Notes: a model not told the origin generated them from the sequence alone. A stretch of DNA of 64,000 nucleotides from Paenibacillus flagellatus (GCF_003217775.1 NZ_QJVJ01000020.1:1-64000); one strand, 5' to 3'. Counted from the first letter of the stretch, positions 8,595 to 16,993 are shown. Translations and numbers: made by a program.

Positions 8595-8676
8595 CCATCA
8601 CGCCCCTTGGGATAAGGCCCAGCCTGCAAAGGAGCCAAGGGGAGCACATTCATCCCTTACAGGCCGGGCGTGATGG
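8595..8676 (-). ncRNA. Structured RNA leader enclosing the ribosome site of the 76-aa protein
   Basis: On the minus strand CCATCACGCC (8676-8667) is perfectly complementary to GGCGTGATGG (8604-8595), closing an 82-base element that ends one base before the ATG at 8593. Inside, CCCCTTGG (8642-8635) is complementary to CCAAGGGG (8610-8603), which contains the ribosome site AAGGGG. GGGAT and ATCCC can also pair. Outer and inner stems share bases at 8603-8604, so they may alternate. The pairing is seen directly. A cis-regulatory leader or a stable separate RNA bound by the encoded basic protein is inference. I could not match it to a known riboswitch class. Confidence 0.55.
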
Positions 8677-8808
8677 AATTTCTCGCTCGAATGAATATCA
8701 TGTACCACCTCTACGTGTTGAATATATCGAGAATCTTCTACCGATTCGCTTAGGACTCCGGCCGCTCCAACATGATCTGCTAACTATCACCCTTTGGAAT
8801 GAGAGCCC

Positions 8809-10716
8809 TCACCCCAACTGTGCCCCCGACGTCGGACGCTCGCTCCGCCGCTTGTTCACCGCATCAAGGTACTGCGTAAACTTGGATTCACCGCTATAGG
8901 TGAGGAACAGCCATTCCAATGCTCGTGTCATGCCAATGTAGAATAGCGAAACTTCACGTTCCTCGACTTCTTCCAAAGGAAACGGCATGCTCTCCACATT
9001 CACGATGAAGACCACGCGGAAATCGAGCCCTTTTGCGCTATCGATGGTGGAGATTTTGACAGTAGGCTCATCCCGCACAAAATTTCGCTTCGATTCTGCG
9101 TTTTCCGTAATCCAGGTGTAGGGCAATTCGTGACTTTCCAGACTTCGCTTGATTTCGTCGATATACGAAATTTGATGGCTATTTTTGACCCGATACAGAA
9201 TCGCTATATCCTGCAGCGGAATTCGCTTCTCCTGTTGAAGAAACGTGATCGATTTGGAGACGAAGTTCATTTCCTCCCCGATATTTCGGAAGCTCTTGAT
9301 AATGGGCTCCGGGCCTTTCCGCTTCGTCGATTGGGGCGGAATAATCTCGACGCCTTCGATCGAGCCTTCCTGTACGGTCTTTTTCAATTGAGAATGCTCT
9401 TGGTAAAAGTCCCAAGCAAATTGCACGATTTGTGCCGTGTTCCGGTAATTGATCGACAATACTTTGGAGCGCCCACGGAAATCGAGACCGATATCCTGTA
9501 CCAGGCTCGATTTTCTTTTGAATATCGTTTGCGCCCGATCTTCTACCAGAAGCAGCGATTGGGTATCTGGATTCAAGCAGCAGCCTAGCAGCTTCAGCCA
9601 ATCCGCTTCGAAATCTTGCCCCTCGTCGATCATGATCGCATCGTAGGTCGGCAAAATCGCTTCGTTTTTGCTCGCTTTCTCCAAGAGCGCGGGTATATCG
9701 GTGTCTTTCATGCGCAGGCTGTTCCGAAGCCACTCATGAAAATTATATACCTCGATCTTCGATCCTTTCTCGTTAACCGAGGGGGCCGGATTGATCAGAT
9801 CGAACAAATCGTCCGGCTCATTCATCATTCGCTCAATCATTTGCTTCAAGCTCCGGGATAACGGGATGCCGTAGCATAGAACGAGAATTTTCCAATCCGG
9901 CTCGGTTTTGGCGAGCATCTTGGCCCGGCTGGCCAGCACTAGCGTTTTGCCGCTTCCCGCCACACCTCGGATCAACCGGTGTTTGTCGCCGATTTGCTTG
10001 GCCATATTTTCTTGATGAAGATCCATCGTTTTGATATTATGCAGCGACAGCAGCAATTGATCTTGATGCTGGGTGGGGGGCTTGAACTCGGCGCTAATTC
10101 GTACCTCCGGGAACAGGTGAAAACGAATCGCCTGGATGTCTTCATGCGTCAATACGTCTTTTCGTTTATGCCAAACCGTAAACATGCCATGAATCTTCTC
10201 GAGCAGGATATCCGGCGAGAAGCTTTCCTCGTCCGGGTCGATTTCGTCTCTGCACAGGACGAACGAAGGTTCAATCACCTGATACAAATTCAGCCTAACG
10301 AAATCCTCCTGTTTGAGTCTGGTGAAAACGGTGCCGTACCCGTACGGGAATTTGAGATTGGTTCCGGCTTCCTGGAGCAGGTTTCGATCTTTCTTCAAAT
10401 GATCGGTTAAGAAACGAGCATTATCTCTCGCTTGCTTTAACGGACTCTTCGTCTTGACCAGTTCTCCGCTCGTATTGCGCAGCAGCCATTCGTCATGGTT
10501 AATTTGATACAAAGTGCCTTTCGTATAATCTTTTACCTCCAGAATAACCAATCCGAGATCGGGACCTATAAGGACGAAATCCGGTCTTCTCCCCCGAATT
10601 TCGGGTTCGTAGTAGACGATATAGTCGCTCGGCAAATGATCTTTAAGCGTTTCGAATAAAATGCGCTCTCCTGCGGTTGCGCTTCTCGGAATCGTTTCCG
10701 GAACCATATAAGCCAT
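8809..10716 (-). CDS. NERD nuclease-domain / UvrD-like SF1 helicase fusion
   Basis: A 635-aa protein. Residues about 15-125 form a NERD (nuclease-related) domain with PD-(D/E)XK-like residues: RGRRPDFVLIGPDLGLVILE then VKDY. An SF1 helicase follows, with Walker A GVAGSGKT near 252, DEXX motif MIDEGQDFEADW near 363, motif IV/V region INYRNTAQIVQFAW and ISTIDSAKGLDFRVVFIVN, and motif VI SLFYIGMTRALEWLFLTYSG. It is thus a complete nuclease-helicase. The combination resembles Nhi-type nuclease-helicase immunity proteins, and the surrounding genes are nucleases, so phage defence is likely. AGGAGA precedes ATG 10716 by 9 bases. It is a single gene on its own promoter. Confidence 0.9.
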   Translation of the reverse strand: MAYMVPETIPRSATAGERILFETLKDHLPSDYIVYYEPEIRGRRPDFVLIGPDLGLVILEVKDYTKGTLYQINHDEWLLRNTSGELVKTKSPLKQARDNARFLTDHLKKDRNLLQEAGTNLKFPYGYGTVFTRLKQEDFVRLNLYQVIEPSFVLCRDEIDPDEESFSPDILLEKIHGMFTVWHKRKDVLTHEDIQAIRFHLFPEVRISAEFKPPTQHQDQLLLSLHNIKTMDLHQENMAKQIGDKHRLIRGVAGSGKTLVLASRAKMLAKTEPDWKILVLCYGIPLSRSLKQMIERMMNEPDDLFDLINPAPSVNEKGSKIEVYNFHEWLRNSLRMKDTDIPALLEKASKNEAILPTYDAIMIDEGQDFEADWLKLLGCCLNPDTQSLLLVEDRAQTIFKRKSSLVQDIGLDFRGRSKVLSINYRNTAQIVQFAWDFYQEHSQLKKTVQEGSIEGVEIIPPQSTKRKGPEPIIKSFRNIGEEMNFVSKSITFLQQEKRIPLQDIAILYRVKNSHQISYIDEIKRSLESHELPYTWITENAESKRNFVRDEPTVKISTIDSAKGLDFRVVFIVNVESMPFPLEEVEEREVSLFYIGMTRALEWLFLTYSGESKFTQYLDAVNKRRSERPTSGAQLG

Positions 10717-11120
10717 ATGTCTGACTCTCCTAGAACAAAATGCCTATTTTTCTATTATTATATTACTTGGGACCGGAAAAGAATATACAAAGTATGACAG
10801 TTTCCTGCATGCCTTACAAAACACATTCTATGGCCAAAATAAAGCCTCTGAAGGGGGGGGGGGGGGCGGATGGGTTGCGCTCGCAACTGAAATATCCCTC
10901 AAACTGTGTTCGATTTTTTGAATTCCTCCACGCTCAAGCAGGAAACGATCAGAACATTTTATTTTGTCTGCTTCGATGATGAGAATTATGATATCTCTCG
11001 CAGTAAGCTTGAAACAAAATTTTGATTACAGGAGCTTGTCAACAAAGAAACCTATTTGGTATGAAGGACTTTTAGATATCAGCAGCATCTGGCTTCGGAT
11101 TGAGGTGACCTATGCTAATA
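10717..11120. other. Intergenic region with a short open stretch and a G14 run
   Basis: Between two outward-reading genes. It contains the G homopolymer (10853-10866) and a short open plus-strand stretch that ends with TGA at 11023-11025 and reads as plausible protein (TIRTFYFVCFDDENYDISRS). The stretch has no start or ribosome site and may be the remnant of a deleted gene. Promoters for the flanking genes must lie here, but I could not pick them confidently. Confidence 0.45.
10853..10866 (+). repeat. Homopolymer of 14 G
   Basis: Fourteen consecutive G, flanked by AA and CGGA, about 137 bases upstream of the NERD-helicase start and about 300 bases upstream of the small gene at 11164. Such tracts are slippage-prone in copying and in sequencing, so its true length is uncertain. 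Confidence 0.9.
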
Positions 11121-11161
11121 CTAGACGGCCTCTAGCTTCCCGCAAGGAGGGTTAGAGAGCC
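11121..11161 (+). promoter_or_regulatory. Hairpin burying the ribosome site of the 95-aa protein, with competing stem
   Basis: GGCCTCTAGCTTCC (11127-11140) can fold on GGAGGGTTAGAGAGCC (11146-11161) across a CGCAA loop with one bulge and G-U/A-C imperfections. This places the Shine-Dalgarno AAGGAGG (11144-11150) in the hairpin. Upstream, CTAGA (11121-11125) is complementary to TCTAG (11131-11135) and would compete with the first arm. The arrangement is that of a sequestor/anti-sequestor leader. It is a hand-folded model. Confidence 0.4.
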
Positions 11162-11163
11162 AC

Positions 11164-11451
11164 ATGAGCAGAAGTGTTAAAAAATCACCCGTATGGACCG
11201 ATCACCATACCCCCGGTACCCGCTGGAGCAAACGGCAGGCAAGCAAAGCCGTGCGCCGCTTCAAGGGTGATGGTTCAAGCGGAAAATGGTACCGGAAGTT
11301 GTACTGTTCCTGGGTTATTTGCGACTACCGCTTTTTCAAAACCAAGCAGCAAGCGATACACGAATGGGAAACATATCGCTGGCTAAGGGATCGGTATTGG
11401 ACTCAGGCAGAAGTTATTAAAGATTGGGAAAAGTCTTATAAAAGAAAATAA
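11164..11451 (+). CDS. Small basic protein of unknown function, 95 aa
   Basis: The protein starts MSRSVKKSPVWTDHHTPGTR and is rich in Arg, Lys and Trp (KWYRKLYCSWVICDYRFF, then WETYRWLRDRYWTQ). It has no membrane segment, and the composition suggests nucleic-acid or ribosome binding. AAGGAGG lies 13 bases upstream of ATG but may be folded into a hairpin. A strong terminator follows immediately. Like the 76-aa protein 2.5 kb away it is a monocistronic small basic gene in the island, but I see no clear sequence similarity between the two. Function unknown. Confidence 0.75.
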   Translation: MSRSVKKSPVWTDHHTPGTRWSKRQASKAVRRFKGDGSSGKWYRKLYCSWVICDYRFFKTKQQAIHEWETYRWLRDRYWTQAEVIKDWEKSYKRK

Positions 11452-11493
11452 GCTCAAGCGTCGGCTAGGGAAGCCCGGCGCTTGAGCTTTTTA
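11450..11493 (+). terminator. Rho-independent terminator of the 95-aa protein gene
   Basis: AGCTCAAGCGTCGG-CTAGGGAAG-CCCGGCGCTTGAGCTTTTT: long, nearly perfect GC-rich stem and T run beginning at the stop codon. It marks the right border of the island-like gene set. Confidence 0.9.
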
Positions 11494-11583
11494 TATGAAA
11501 TTTCGTCGCTGACCGCCTACATCTGGTTTCCTGATGGATCGAGGTAAACGCTCTAGCTAAGAAGGCCCCCACCGACCAACCCC

Positions 11584-12450
11584 TCAATAAATCCGCATCA
11601 CCGACGCGGCCGGCTCATGCTTGCTCTCCCTATACTCGGTCGGGGTGCCGCCCACGAGCCGCTTGAATACTTTGGCGAAGTAGCCCGGGGTTTCGAAGCC
11701 GGTCATCCGCGCGATATCGGCGATCGGAAGCGAGGTCGTCGACAGCAGCGAGACGGCCTCCTCCATTCGCACCTTGTTCAAGTAAGCGATGGGCGTCATC
11801 CCGACTTCACGGTGAAATTGCTTGCAGAAATGGTATTTGGACAGCCGCTCGGCGTCTGCAATGTCCTGAAGCGTGATCGGCCGGTGGTAATGCTCCTTCA
11901 TAAACCGGACCGCGCCGGAAAAGGCCGTCGGATGCGGCGGCAGCTCGGCCCTTCCTTCCCGAACGGCCTCGTCCCACACGTGAAGCAGCCACTCGTAGAT
12001 GCGGACCGATTGCTCGATCGCCCCGCCCAGCCTCCCGCCCTTCGCCTCGCCGTACAGCTGGAACAGCAGCCGGATCGGCTCGCTGTCTCTGCCGAACGAT
12101 AGCACGCGGCCCCGCTCGCACAGCTGCTCCCAATACGCCGAGGCGATGACCCCGCCGAAGCGAATCCAGATCACTTCCCACGGCTTACCGCTCGACGAAT
12201 CGTAGAAATAGCGGTGGTCGCCGGGAATTTCGACGAGAAACGCATGGCCTTTCGGAACCGGGTACCGCTCGTCTCCCACCTCCAAGTAGCCGGTGCCGGA
12301 CAGCGTATATTGGAACAGCATTCCTTCCACATTGCGCCGCAAACCGTGGAAGTCGTACCCGGCTTCGGAGACGACCTGGTAGCCGATCGAATACATGCGC
12401 AGCAGCTCGGGATTCGGCTCGGTATAGCGAAACCCGAATGACGACAGCAC
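11584..12450 (-). CDS. AraC-family transcriptional regulator
   Basis: A 288-aa protein. Residues about 25-110 form an AraC-type cupin sugar-binding domain (YTLSGTGYLEVGDERYPVPK, then HAFLVEIPGDHRYFY). The C-terminus carries two helix-turn-helix motifs of the AraC signature (ITLQDIADAERLSKYHFCKQ and IADIARMTGFETPGYFAKVF, then KRLVGGTPTEYR). The start is GTG 12450, with AGGGGG 8 bases upstream. It is divergent from a GH36-like alpha-galactosidase across a 115-base gap, so it most likely activates that gene in response to a galactoside. Confidence 0.93.
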   Translation of the reverse strand: MLSSFGFRYTEPNPELLRMYSIGYQVVSEAGYDFHGLRRNVEGMLFQYTLSGTGYLEVGDERYPVPKGHAFLVEIPGDHRYFYDSSSGKPWEVIWIRFGGVIASAYWEQLCERGRVLSFGRDSEPIRLLFQLYGEAKGGRLGGAIEQSVRIYEWLLHVWDEAVREGRAELPPHPTAFSGAVRFMKEHYHRPITLQDIADAERLSKYHFCKQFHREVGMTPIAYLNKVRMEEAVSLLSTTSLPIADIARMTGFETPGYFAKVFKRLVGGTPTEYRESKHEPAASVMRIY

Positions 12451-12565
12451 AATATTTTCCCCCTATACGTCGAAATATCGTCCTCTTGCGCGCCCTATCC
12501 CGGTTTCATACACTTGCTGTAGTAGACACGGCAACAATATTTTATCATAAAGGCGGGAAACGATC

Positions 12566-14623
12566 ATGAAGCCGCAAGCTTCCTCGCAATGCTTCGCAAA
12601 CGTCCGCGACGGTATTCTGACCGTCGGGAACTCGCGGATCGAGCGCACATGGGCGCTCCGGTCCGACGGTGTATTTTCGCTGTCCGTGACGGACCGGCTT
12701 ACCCAAACCGAGTGGCTGGACCCGAAAGCCGCTGCCGCCGCACCGGCGTTCCGGCATCCGGCTTTGTCCGAAGGTAGGCATCCGCTCTCGACGATCGATG
12801 TCGCTCCGCAATATGTCGAAGCCGAAGGCCGGCAACCGGAGCATCTGCTCGTAACGGTCACGGCCGATTGCGGTCGTGTCGCCGTAAAGTGGCTGATCCG
12901 CGTATATCCCGAAGCGCCGATCATCCGCCAAACGCTGTTTTACAAAGTCTCGGACGCCGCTCGGCCGGCCGATTCGGCCGCAGCGATCGAAGGCCCCCCG
13001 AACCCGAAGCTTCCGGAGGACTATACGGATTATATTCCGCTCGCCGCGCTGCACTGCCGCTGGAAGTCGGTTTCGCTGGTCGATGTGACCGACAACCACA
13101 ACAATTTAGTCCGCACGGAGGAAGGCTTGCTGTATACGGATGGCGAGAAACATTCGCCCGACGGCAGCTTCCTGTCGATCCGCAATCATTTGACCCGAAA
13201 CGGGCTCGTGATCGTCAAAGAAAGCCCTACGCCATTCGGACAGCTGAACCGTACGGCCGGCGATTTTCGGATTGCGGGCAAAACGTTATGGGTGACCGGC
13301 TCCGGCATTTCCGATCGGGACCTCGCTCACGGCGAATGGGTGGAAGGCTACGGCAGCGCGATCGGCGTCTACCGCGGCGGCGAATGGGAGCAGTGTCGGC
13401 TCATCCGCAGCTACTACGATTGTCTGGAAGCGCGCCGGCCCGAAAGCGACGCCTTCGTCATGAGCAATACGTGGGGCGACCGCTCCCGCGACAGCCGGGT
13501 GACGGAATCGTTCATGCTGAAGGAGCTCGAGCAGGCCGCCCGGCTGGGCATCACTCACGTCCAGATCGACGACGGCTGGCAAAAAGGCGTTACGGCCAAC
13601 TCGTTCATCACCGGCGGAACATGGGCGGACTACTATTCGAAGGCGCCCGACTTTTGGGATGTGCATCCCGAACGGTTCCCGAACGGTCTGACTCCCGTCG
13701 TGCAGCGCGCGAAGGAGCTCGGCATCGAGCTCGGCCTCTGGTTCTCCCCGGACTCGACGAACGACTTCGCGCATTGGCGCGAAGACCTTGCTTGGCTTCG
13801 GCGCATGCGGGACGAATACGGCATCCGCTCGTTCAAGCTGGACGGCATATCGATCCGCAGCAAGCTGGGGGAGGCGCGGTTTTTGCGTATGCTCGACGAG
13901 ATGACCCGGCATGCGTCGGGCGACGTTTACTTCAATCTCGATACGACGAACGGCGTGAGGCTCGGTTATTTGTACCATACGGCGGGGGGCTGTCTGTTTC
14001 TGGAGAACCGGTATACCGATTTCCGAAGCTACTACCCGCATTGGACGCTGCGCAACATTTGGATGCTTGCGCCTTACGTCCCCGCGGGCAAGCTGCAGAT
14101 GGAATTCCTCAATCCGGGGCGCAACGAAGCGCTGTACGGCGACGACCCCTTATCGCCGGCGGCCTGCGGTATCGCGTACGGCTTCGCGGTGACGATGTTT
14201 ACGAATCCGCTCGCCTGGATGGAGCTGTCCGGCTTGTCGGAGCGCGACGCGGAGACGCTCGCGCCGCTGATCGCGCTGTTCAACCGGCTGAAGGCGACGA
14301 CGTCCCGCGGCCATGTGCTGCCGATCGGAGACGAACCGTCCGGGACGGGCTGGACCGGCCTGCAGTGCGCTGTAAACGAGCGCGAGGGATTGATACTCGC
14401 GTTCCGCGAATACACGGACGAAGCCGTCGGCTCGTTCCGGCTGTGGGGCGACCGCGGCGCGTCGTTGCGGCTCGAATGCCTCGTCCGCTCGGGAGGTCGC
14501 GACCGGCTCGATTTCGCGGGCGACGCCGTTGTGCTGCAGCCGGATGGCGACGGCCGCATCGCCGTTTCGCTGAACCGTCCGTTAAGCTTCGGGTTGTACC
14601 GATACGCCTGGGAGACGGAATAA
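12566..14623 (+). CDS. GH36-like alpha-galactosidase
   Basis: A 685-aa protein without a signal peptide, hence cytoplasmic. An N-terminal beta-sandwich (1-270) precedes a TIM barrel with HVQIDDGWQKG (D335/D336), LGIELGLWFSPD, and FKLDGISIRS (nucleophile candidate D426). The C-terminus is a beta domain. These match glycoside hydrolase family 36, which removes alpha-linked galactose. The usual WxMNR and SGGGR-type motifs of classical GH36 enzymes are altered (YFNLDTTNGVRLGYLYHTAG), so substrate preference may differ. The gene is monocistronic and divergent from an AraC regulator. Confidence 0.85.
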   Translation: MKPQASSQCFANVRDGILTVGNSRIERTWALRSDGVFSLSVTDRLTQTEWLDPKAAAAAPAFRHPALSEGRHPLSTIDVAPQYVEAEGRQPEHLLVTVTADCGRVAVKWLIRVYPEAPIIRQTLFYKVSDAARPADSAAAIEGPPNPKLPEDYTDYIPLAALHCRWKSVSLVDVTDNHNNLVRTEEGLLYTDGEKHSPDGSFLSIRNHLTRNGLVIVKESPTPFGQLNRTAGDFRIAGKTLWVTGSGISDRDLAHGEWVEGYGSAIGVYRGGEWEQCRLIRSYYDCLEARRPESDAFVMSNTWGDRSRDSRVTESFMLKELEQAARLGITHVQIDDGWQKGVTANSFITGGTWADYYSKAPDFWDVHPERFPNGLTPVVQRAKELGIELGLWFSPDSTNDFAHWREDLAWLRRMRDEYGIRSFKLDGISIRSKLGEARFLRMLDEMTRHASGDVYFNLDTTNGVRLGYLYHTAGGCLFLENRYTDFRSYYPHWTLRNIWMLAPYVPAGKLQMEFLNPGRNEALYGDDPLSPAACGIAYGFAVTMFTNPLAWMELSGLSERDAETLAPLIALFNRLKATTSRGHVLPIGDEPSGTGWTGLQCAVNEREGLILAFREYTDEAVGSFRLWGDRGASLRLECLVRSGGRDRLDFAGDAVVLQPDGDGRIAVSLNRPLSFGLYRYAWETE

Positions 14624-14636
14624 ATCGATATCCAGC

Positions 14637-14672
14637 GAAAGGAGCCGCGGCCTGTAAGCTGCAGCTCCTTTC
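14637..14672 (+). terminator. Hairpin downstream of the alpha-galactosidase gene
   Basis: GAAAGGAGC and GCTCCTTTC are perfect 9-base complements separated by 18 bases, starting 14 bases after the stop codon. No long T run follows, so termination is likely but not certain. Confidence 0.5.
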
Positions 14673-14882
14673 GTGTCCCTGGAAGAGGCCCCTCGTATGG
14701 GCGCCCCGCGATCAATTCGAATCGTTTCCAACTCGGCTGCGCCGTCCTGCCGCGTAATCGTGCGCTTTCGAGCGCTATCTCCTCCAAGCGGCGCTAGGTT
14801 CGGCGCACCTTGCTCTTTTAAGCGCAGATGCGATCTCTCCACCGTCCCTGCCAGGGACGGCAGGCCGTTGTTTGCCCGAGGG

Positions 14883-15899
14883 TCACCGTTTTCGGACGAT
14901 CGAGTCGTCCTGCTCCATAAAAGGCCACGCCGGGTATTCGATCGGGAGCCGGCTGACTTCGTCCAGCCTGGACCTTTCGTCCGGATTCAGAAGGATGCCG
15001 CTTGCCGCCAAATTATCCGCCAGCTGATCGGGGCGCTTCGCGCCGACGATGACGCTGGTGACGGCCGGCTGGTTGAGAACCCAAGCGAGAGCGATACGGG
15101 CCACCGTCGTTTCGCGCGCTTCCGCGATTTCGCGAAGCACGTCCAGAATGGCGAACGCTTTTTCCGCGTCCACGGGAGGGAACGACAGCTTGGCATGACG
15201 GCCATCGCCGTTGCTTGCAGCGTCCCGGGCGTATTTCCCCGACAGAAATCCTCCCGCCAGCGGGCTCCATACGATCAAGCCCATGTTTTGATCCTGCAGG
15301 ACGGGAATAACTTCCCGTTCGATCTCGCGGGCGGCCAAGGAGTAATAGGACTGGCTGCTTTTGAAAGCGTGGAGGCCGTGGAGCATGGACAGCCCGCGTG
15401 TTTTCATGATGCTCCAGCCGGTCATATTGGAGGAACCGATATAGCGCACCTTCCCGCTGCGCACCAGGTCGTCGAGCGCCCGAAGGGTTTCTTCCCAATC
15501 GGTCAGCTGATCCGGGTTGTGAATTTGATACAGGTCGATGTAATCCGTATCCAGCCGCCTGAGACTGTTTTCGACTTCCCGGATGATGTGCAGCCGCGAC
15601 AACCCGAGCTCGTTCGGGCCGGAGCCTGTGCGCCCTCTTACTTTGGTTGCGATGATGGCCTGATGCCGTTTGCCTTTCAAGGCTTTCCCGAGAATTTCCT
15701 CCGATCTTCCCTCGGCGTAGACATTGGCGGTATCGAAAAAGTTCACTCCCGCCTCCATCGCCTGATCGACGAGAACGCCGGCTTCCTTTTCATCCAGCGA
15801 GCCGAATATCCCCCATTTGTCTCCTCCCCCGAATGTCATCGTTCCAAGCCCGATTTCCGACACCAGCACTCCCGTATTGCCCAGCAAATTGTATTTCAT
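14883..15899 (-). CDS. Aldo/keto reductase
   Basis: A 338-aa (alpha/beta)8 NADPH-dependent oxidoreductase. The N-terminus NTGVLVSEIGLGTMTFGGGD is typical of the YghZ/Tas-like group. The catalytic tetrad is visible: D and Y in FFDTANVYAEGRSEEILGKA, K in AIIATKVRG, H in YIDLYQIHNPD. The cofactor region is SVIVGAKRPDQLADNL. It reduces aldehydes or sugar-derived ketones; the substrate cannot be deduced. The gene is monocistronic, convergent with the GH36 gene and divergent from sigZ. Confidence 0.92.
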   Translation of the reverse strand: MKYNLLGNTGVLVSEIGLGTMTFGGGDKWGIFGSLDEKEAGVLVDQAMEAGVNFFDTANVYAEGRSEEILGKALKGKRHQAIIATKVRGRTGSGPNELGLSRLHIIREVENSLRRLDTDYIDLYQIHNPDQLTDWEETLRALDDLVRSGKVRYIGSSNMTGWSIMKTRGLSMLHGLHAFKSSQSYYSLAAREIEREVIPVLQDQNMGLIVWSPLAGGFLSGKYARDAASNGDGRHAKLSFPPVDAEKAFAILDVLREIAEARETTVARIALAWVLNQPAVTSVIVGAKRPDQLADNLAASGILLNPDERSRLDEVSRLPIEYPAWPFMEQDDSIVRKR

Positions 15900-16003
15900 G
15901 ACTTCCCACTCTCCTTCGATTGGTTTACACTAATGGTGACGGAGGCAAACGGGAATGGACGCAACAAACGGCAGCTTTTTTTTCGGGAGGTGCGAATCGT
16001 CGG

Positions 16004-16561
16004 ATGACTTTCGAGCAGCTTTGGGAGCAGTACCACGTACAGGTCCGCCATTTCGTTCAGCATAAGACCCGCCATCACCCCGATACCGAGGATATCGTTC
16101 AGAACGTGTTTATCAAGGCGCACCAACGGATCGGCGATGTAAGGGACGAGTTGAAAATTCGCGCTTGGCTGTTTCAAATTGCCCGCAACGCCATCGTCGA
16201 TCATTTTCGCAAAACGAAGCGAACGGAGGAGCTGCAGGACCAGCTTGCGGTCGAAGACTCGTATGCGGAACCGGATCTCGAGACGGAAGCCGTCGCCGGC
16301 CTACGGAATGTGATTCGGCGGTTGCCCGATAAGTACAGGGAAGCGCTCGAGCTGTCCGAATTAAAGGGGATGTCCCAAAAGGAATTGAGCGAGCATCTGG
16401 GCTTGTCGTATTCCGGAGCCAAATCCCGAGTGCAGCGGGGCCGGGAACTGCTTAAAGCCATGATGACCAGCTGCTGCACCATTGAAGCGGACCGGTACGG
16501 CAACATTATGGACTATCGCGTTGTGCTGGACGAACCTCGTGTGACCGGACGGAAAGTGTAG
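16004..16561 (+). CDS. sigZ: ECF RNA polymerase sigma factor SigZ
   Basis: A 185-aa sigma-70 family protein. Region 2 is at residues 1-70 (MTFEQLWEQYHVQVRHFVQ, DIVQNVFIKAHQRI, IRAWLFQIARNAIVDHFRK). Region 4 is at 105-160 (RRLPDKYREALELSELKGMS, QKELSEHLGLSYSGAKSRVQ, RGRELLKAM). The tail TSCCTIEADRYGNIMDYRV has the double cysteine and MDY typical of SigZ. ATG 16004 has GGGAGG upstream. No anti-sigma gene follows, and a terminator lies just downstream; SigZ of Bacillus likewise lacks an adjacent anti-sigma factor. Confidence 0.92.
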   Translation: MTFEQLWEQYHVQVRHFVQHKTRHHPDTEDIVQNVFIKAHQRIGDVRDELKIRAWLFQIARNAIVDHFRKTKRTEELQDQLAVEDSYAEPDLETEAVAGLRNVIRRLPDKYREALELSELKGMSQKELSEHLGLSYSGAKSRVQRGRELLKAMMTSCCTIEADRYGNIMDYRVVLDEPRVTGRKV

Positions 16562-16606
16562 CAGCCCCGATGCTCCGGCTGACCGAACATCGGAGAACGA
16601 CAAATC

Positions 16607-16650
16607 AAGCCTGCCGGTTCGCGATCGCTGCGATTGGCAGGCTTTTGCTT
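16607..16650 (+). terminator. Rho-independent terminator after sigZ
   Basis: AAGCCTGCC at 16607-16615 and GGCAGGCTT at 16636-16644 form the stem, followed by TTTGCTT. It lies 46 bases after the sigZ stop. Confidence 0.8.
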
Positions 16651-16747
16651 GTCCTTTTAGAATTGCACTTGCAAAGCGCAGCAGCTTGCTATGCTAACTT
16701 CGGATTGAGATGGTGTACGGTCTCTTGGGGGAACCTTGAAATCCACC

Positions 16748-16993
16748 TCAAATCCGGAAAAACGCCATCGCCGTATTCGTCGTGGCCCGAGCGACCTCTT
16801 CCGCCGGTTTCCCGATGCATCGGGCTACGGCTTGCAAAATGTGCGGCAGGAAGGCCGGTTCGTTTCGTCCATCCGCCGGCTTGTCCTTCAAATTCCGCGG
16901 GGTCAAGAACGGAGCGTCCGTCTCGATCATAAGCCGGTCCAGCGGGATCATGCGGACCAGCTCCTTCAAATGCTCGCCTCTCCCGTGACCCTC
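16748..16993 (-). pseudogene. tatD: 3' remnant of tatD (metal-dependent DNase)
   Basis: The frame encodes only the last roughly 80 residues of a TatD-family deoxyribonuclease: GEHLKELVRMIPLDRLMIET, then DAPFLTPRNLKDKPADGRNE and PAFLPHILQAVARC, ending normally. ETDAPFLTPR holds a metal-binding Asp of the family. Upstream the frame meets a TAG stop at about 16994, where the C-terminal codons of the adjacent symporter gene begin, so roughly two thirds of the protein is missing. A rearrangement apparently joined the tatD tail to the end of the symporter gene. A full-length tatD probably exists elsewhere in the genome. Confidence 0.85.

Noticed and set aside
8599-8653. Twenty extra N-terminal codons of the 76-aa protein (start at 8653)
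   Set aside because: These bases form the complementary arms of the RNA leader and read as Pro/Leu-rich sequence unlike the basic protein; the ribosome site fits ATG 8593.
10893-11025. Short open stretch ending FYFVCFDDENYDISRSKLETKF, briefly resembling a Cas2-like start
   Set aside because: Preceded by a stop in frame, no start or ribosome site, too short, no CRISPR repeats or other cas genes nearby; at most a gene remnant.
14842-14860. CCGTCCCTG/CCAGGGACGG hairpin downstream of the aldo/keto reductase gene
   Set aside because: Perfect stem, but neither strand has a T run after it, so a terminator call is not supported.
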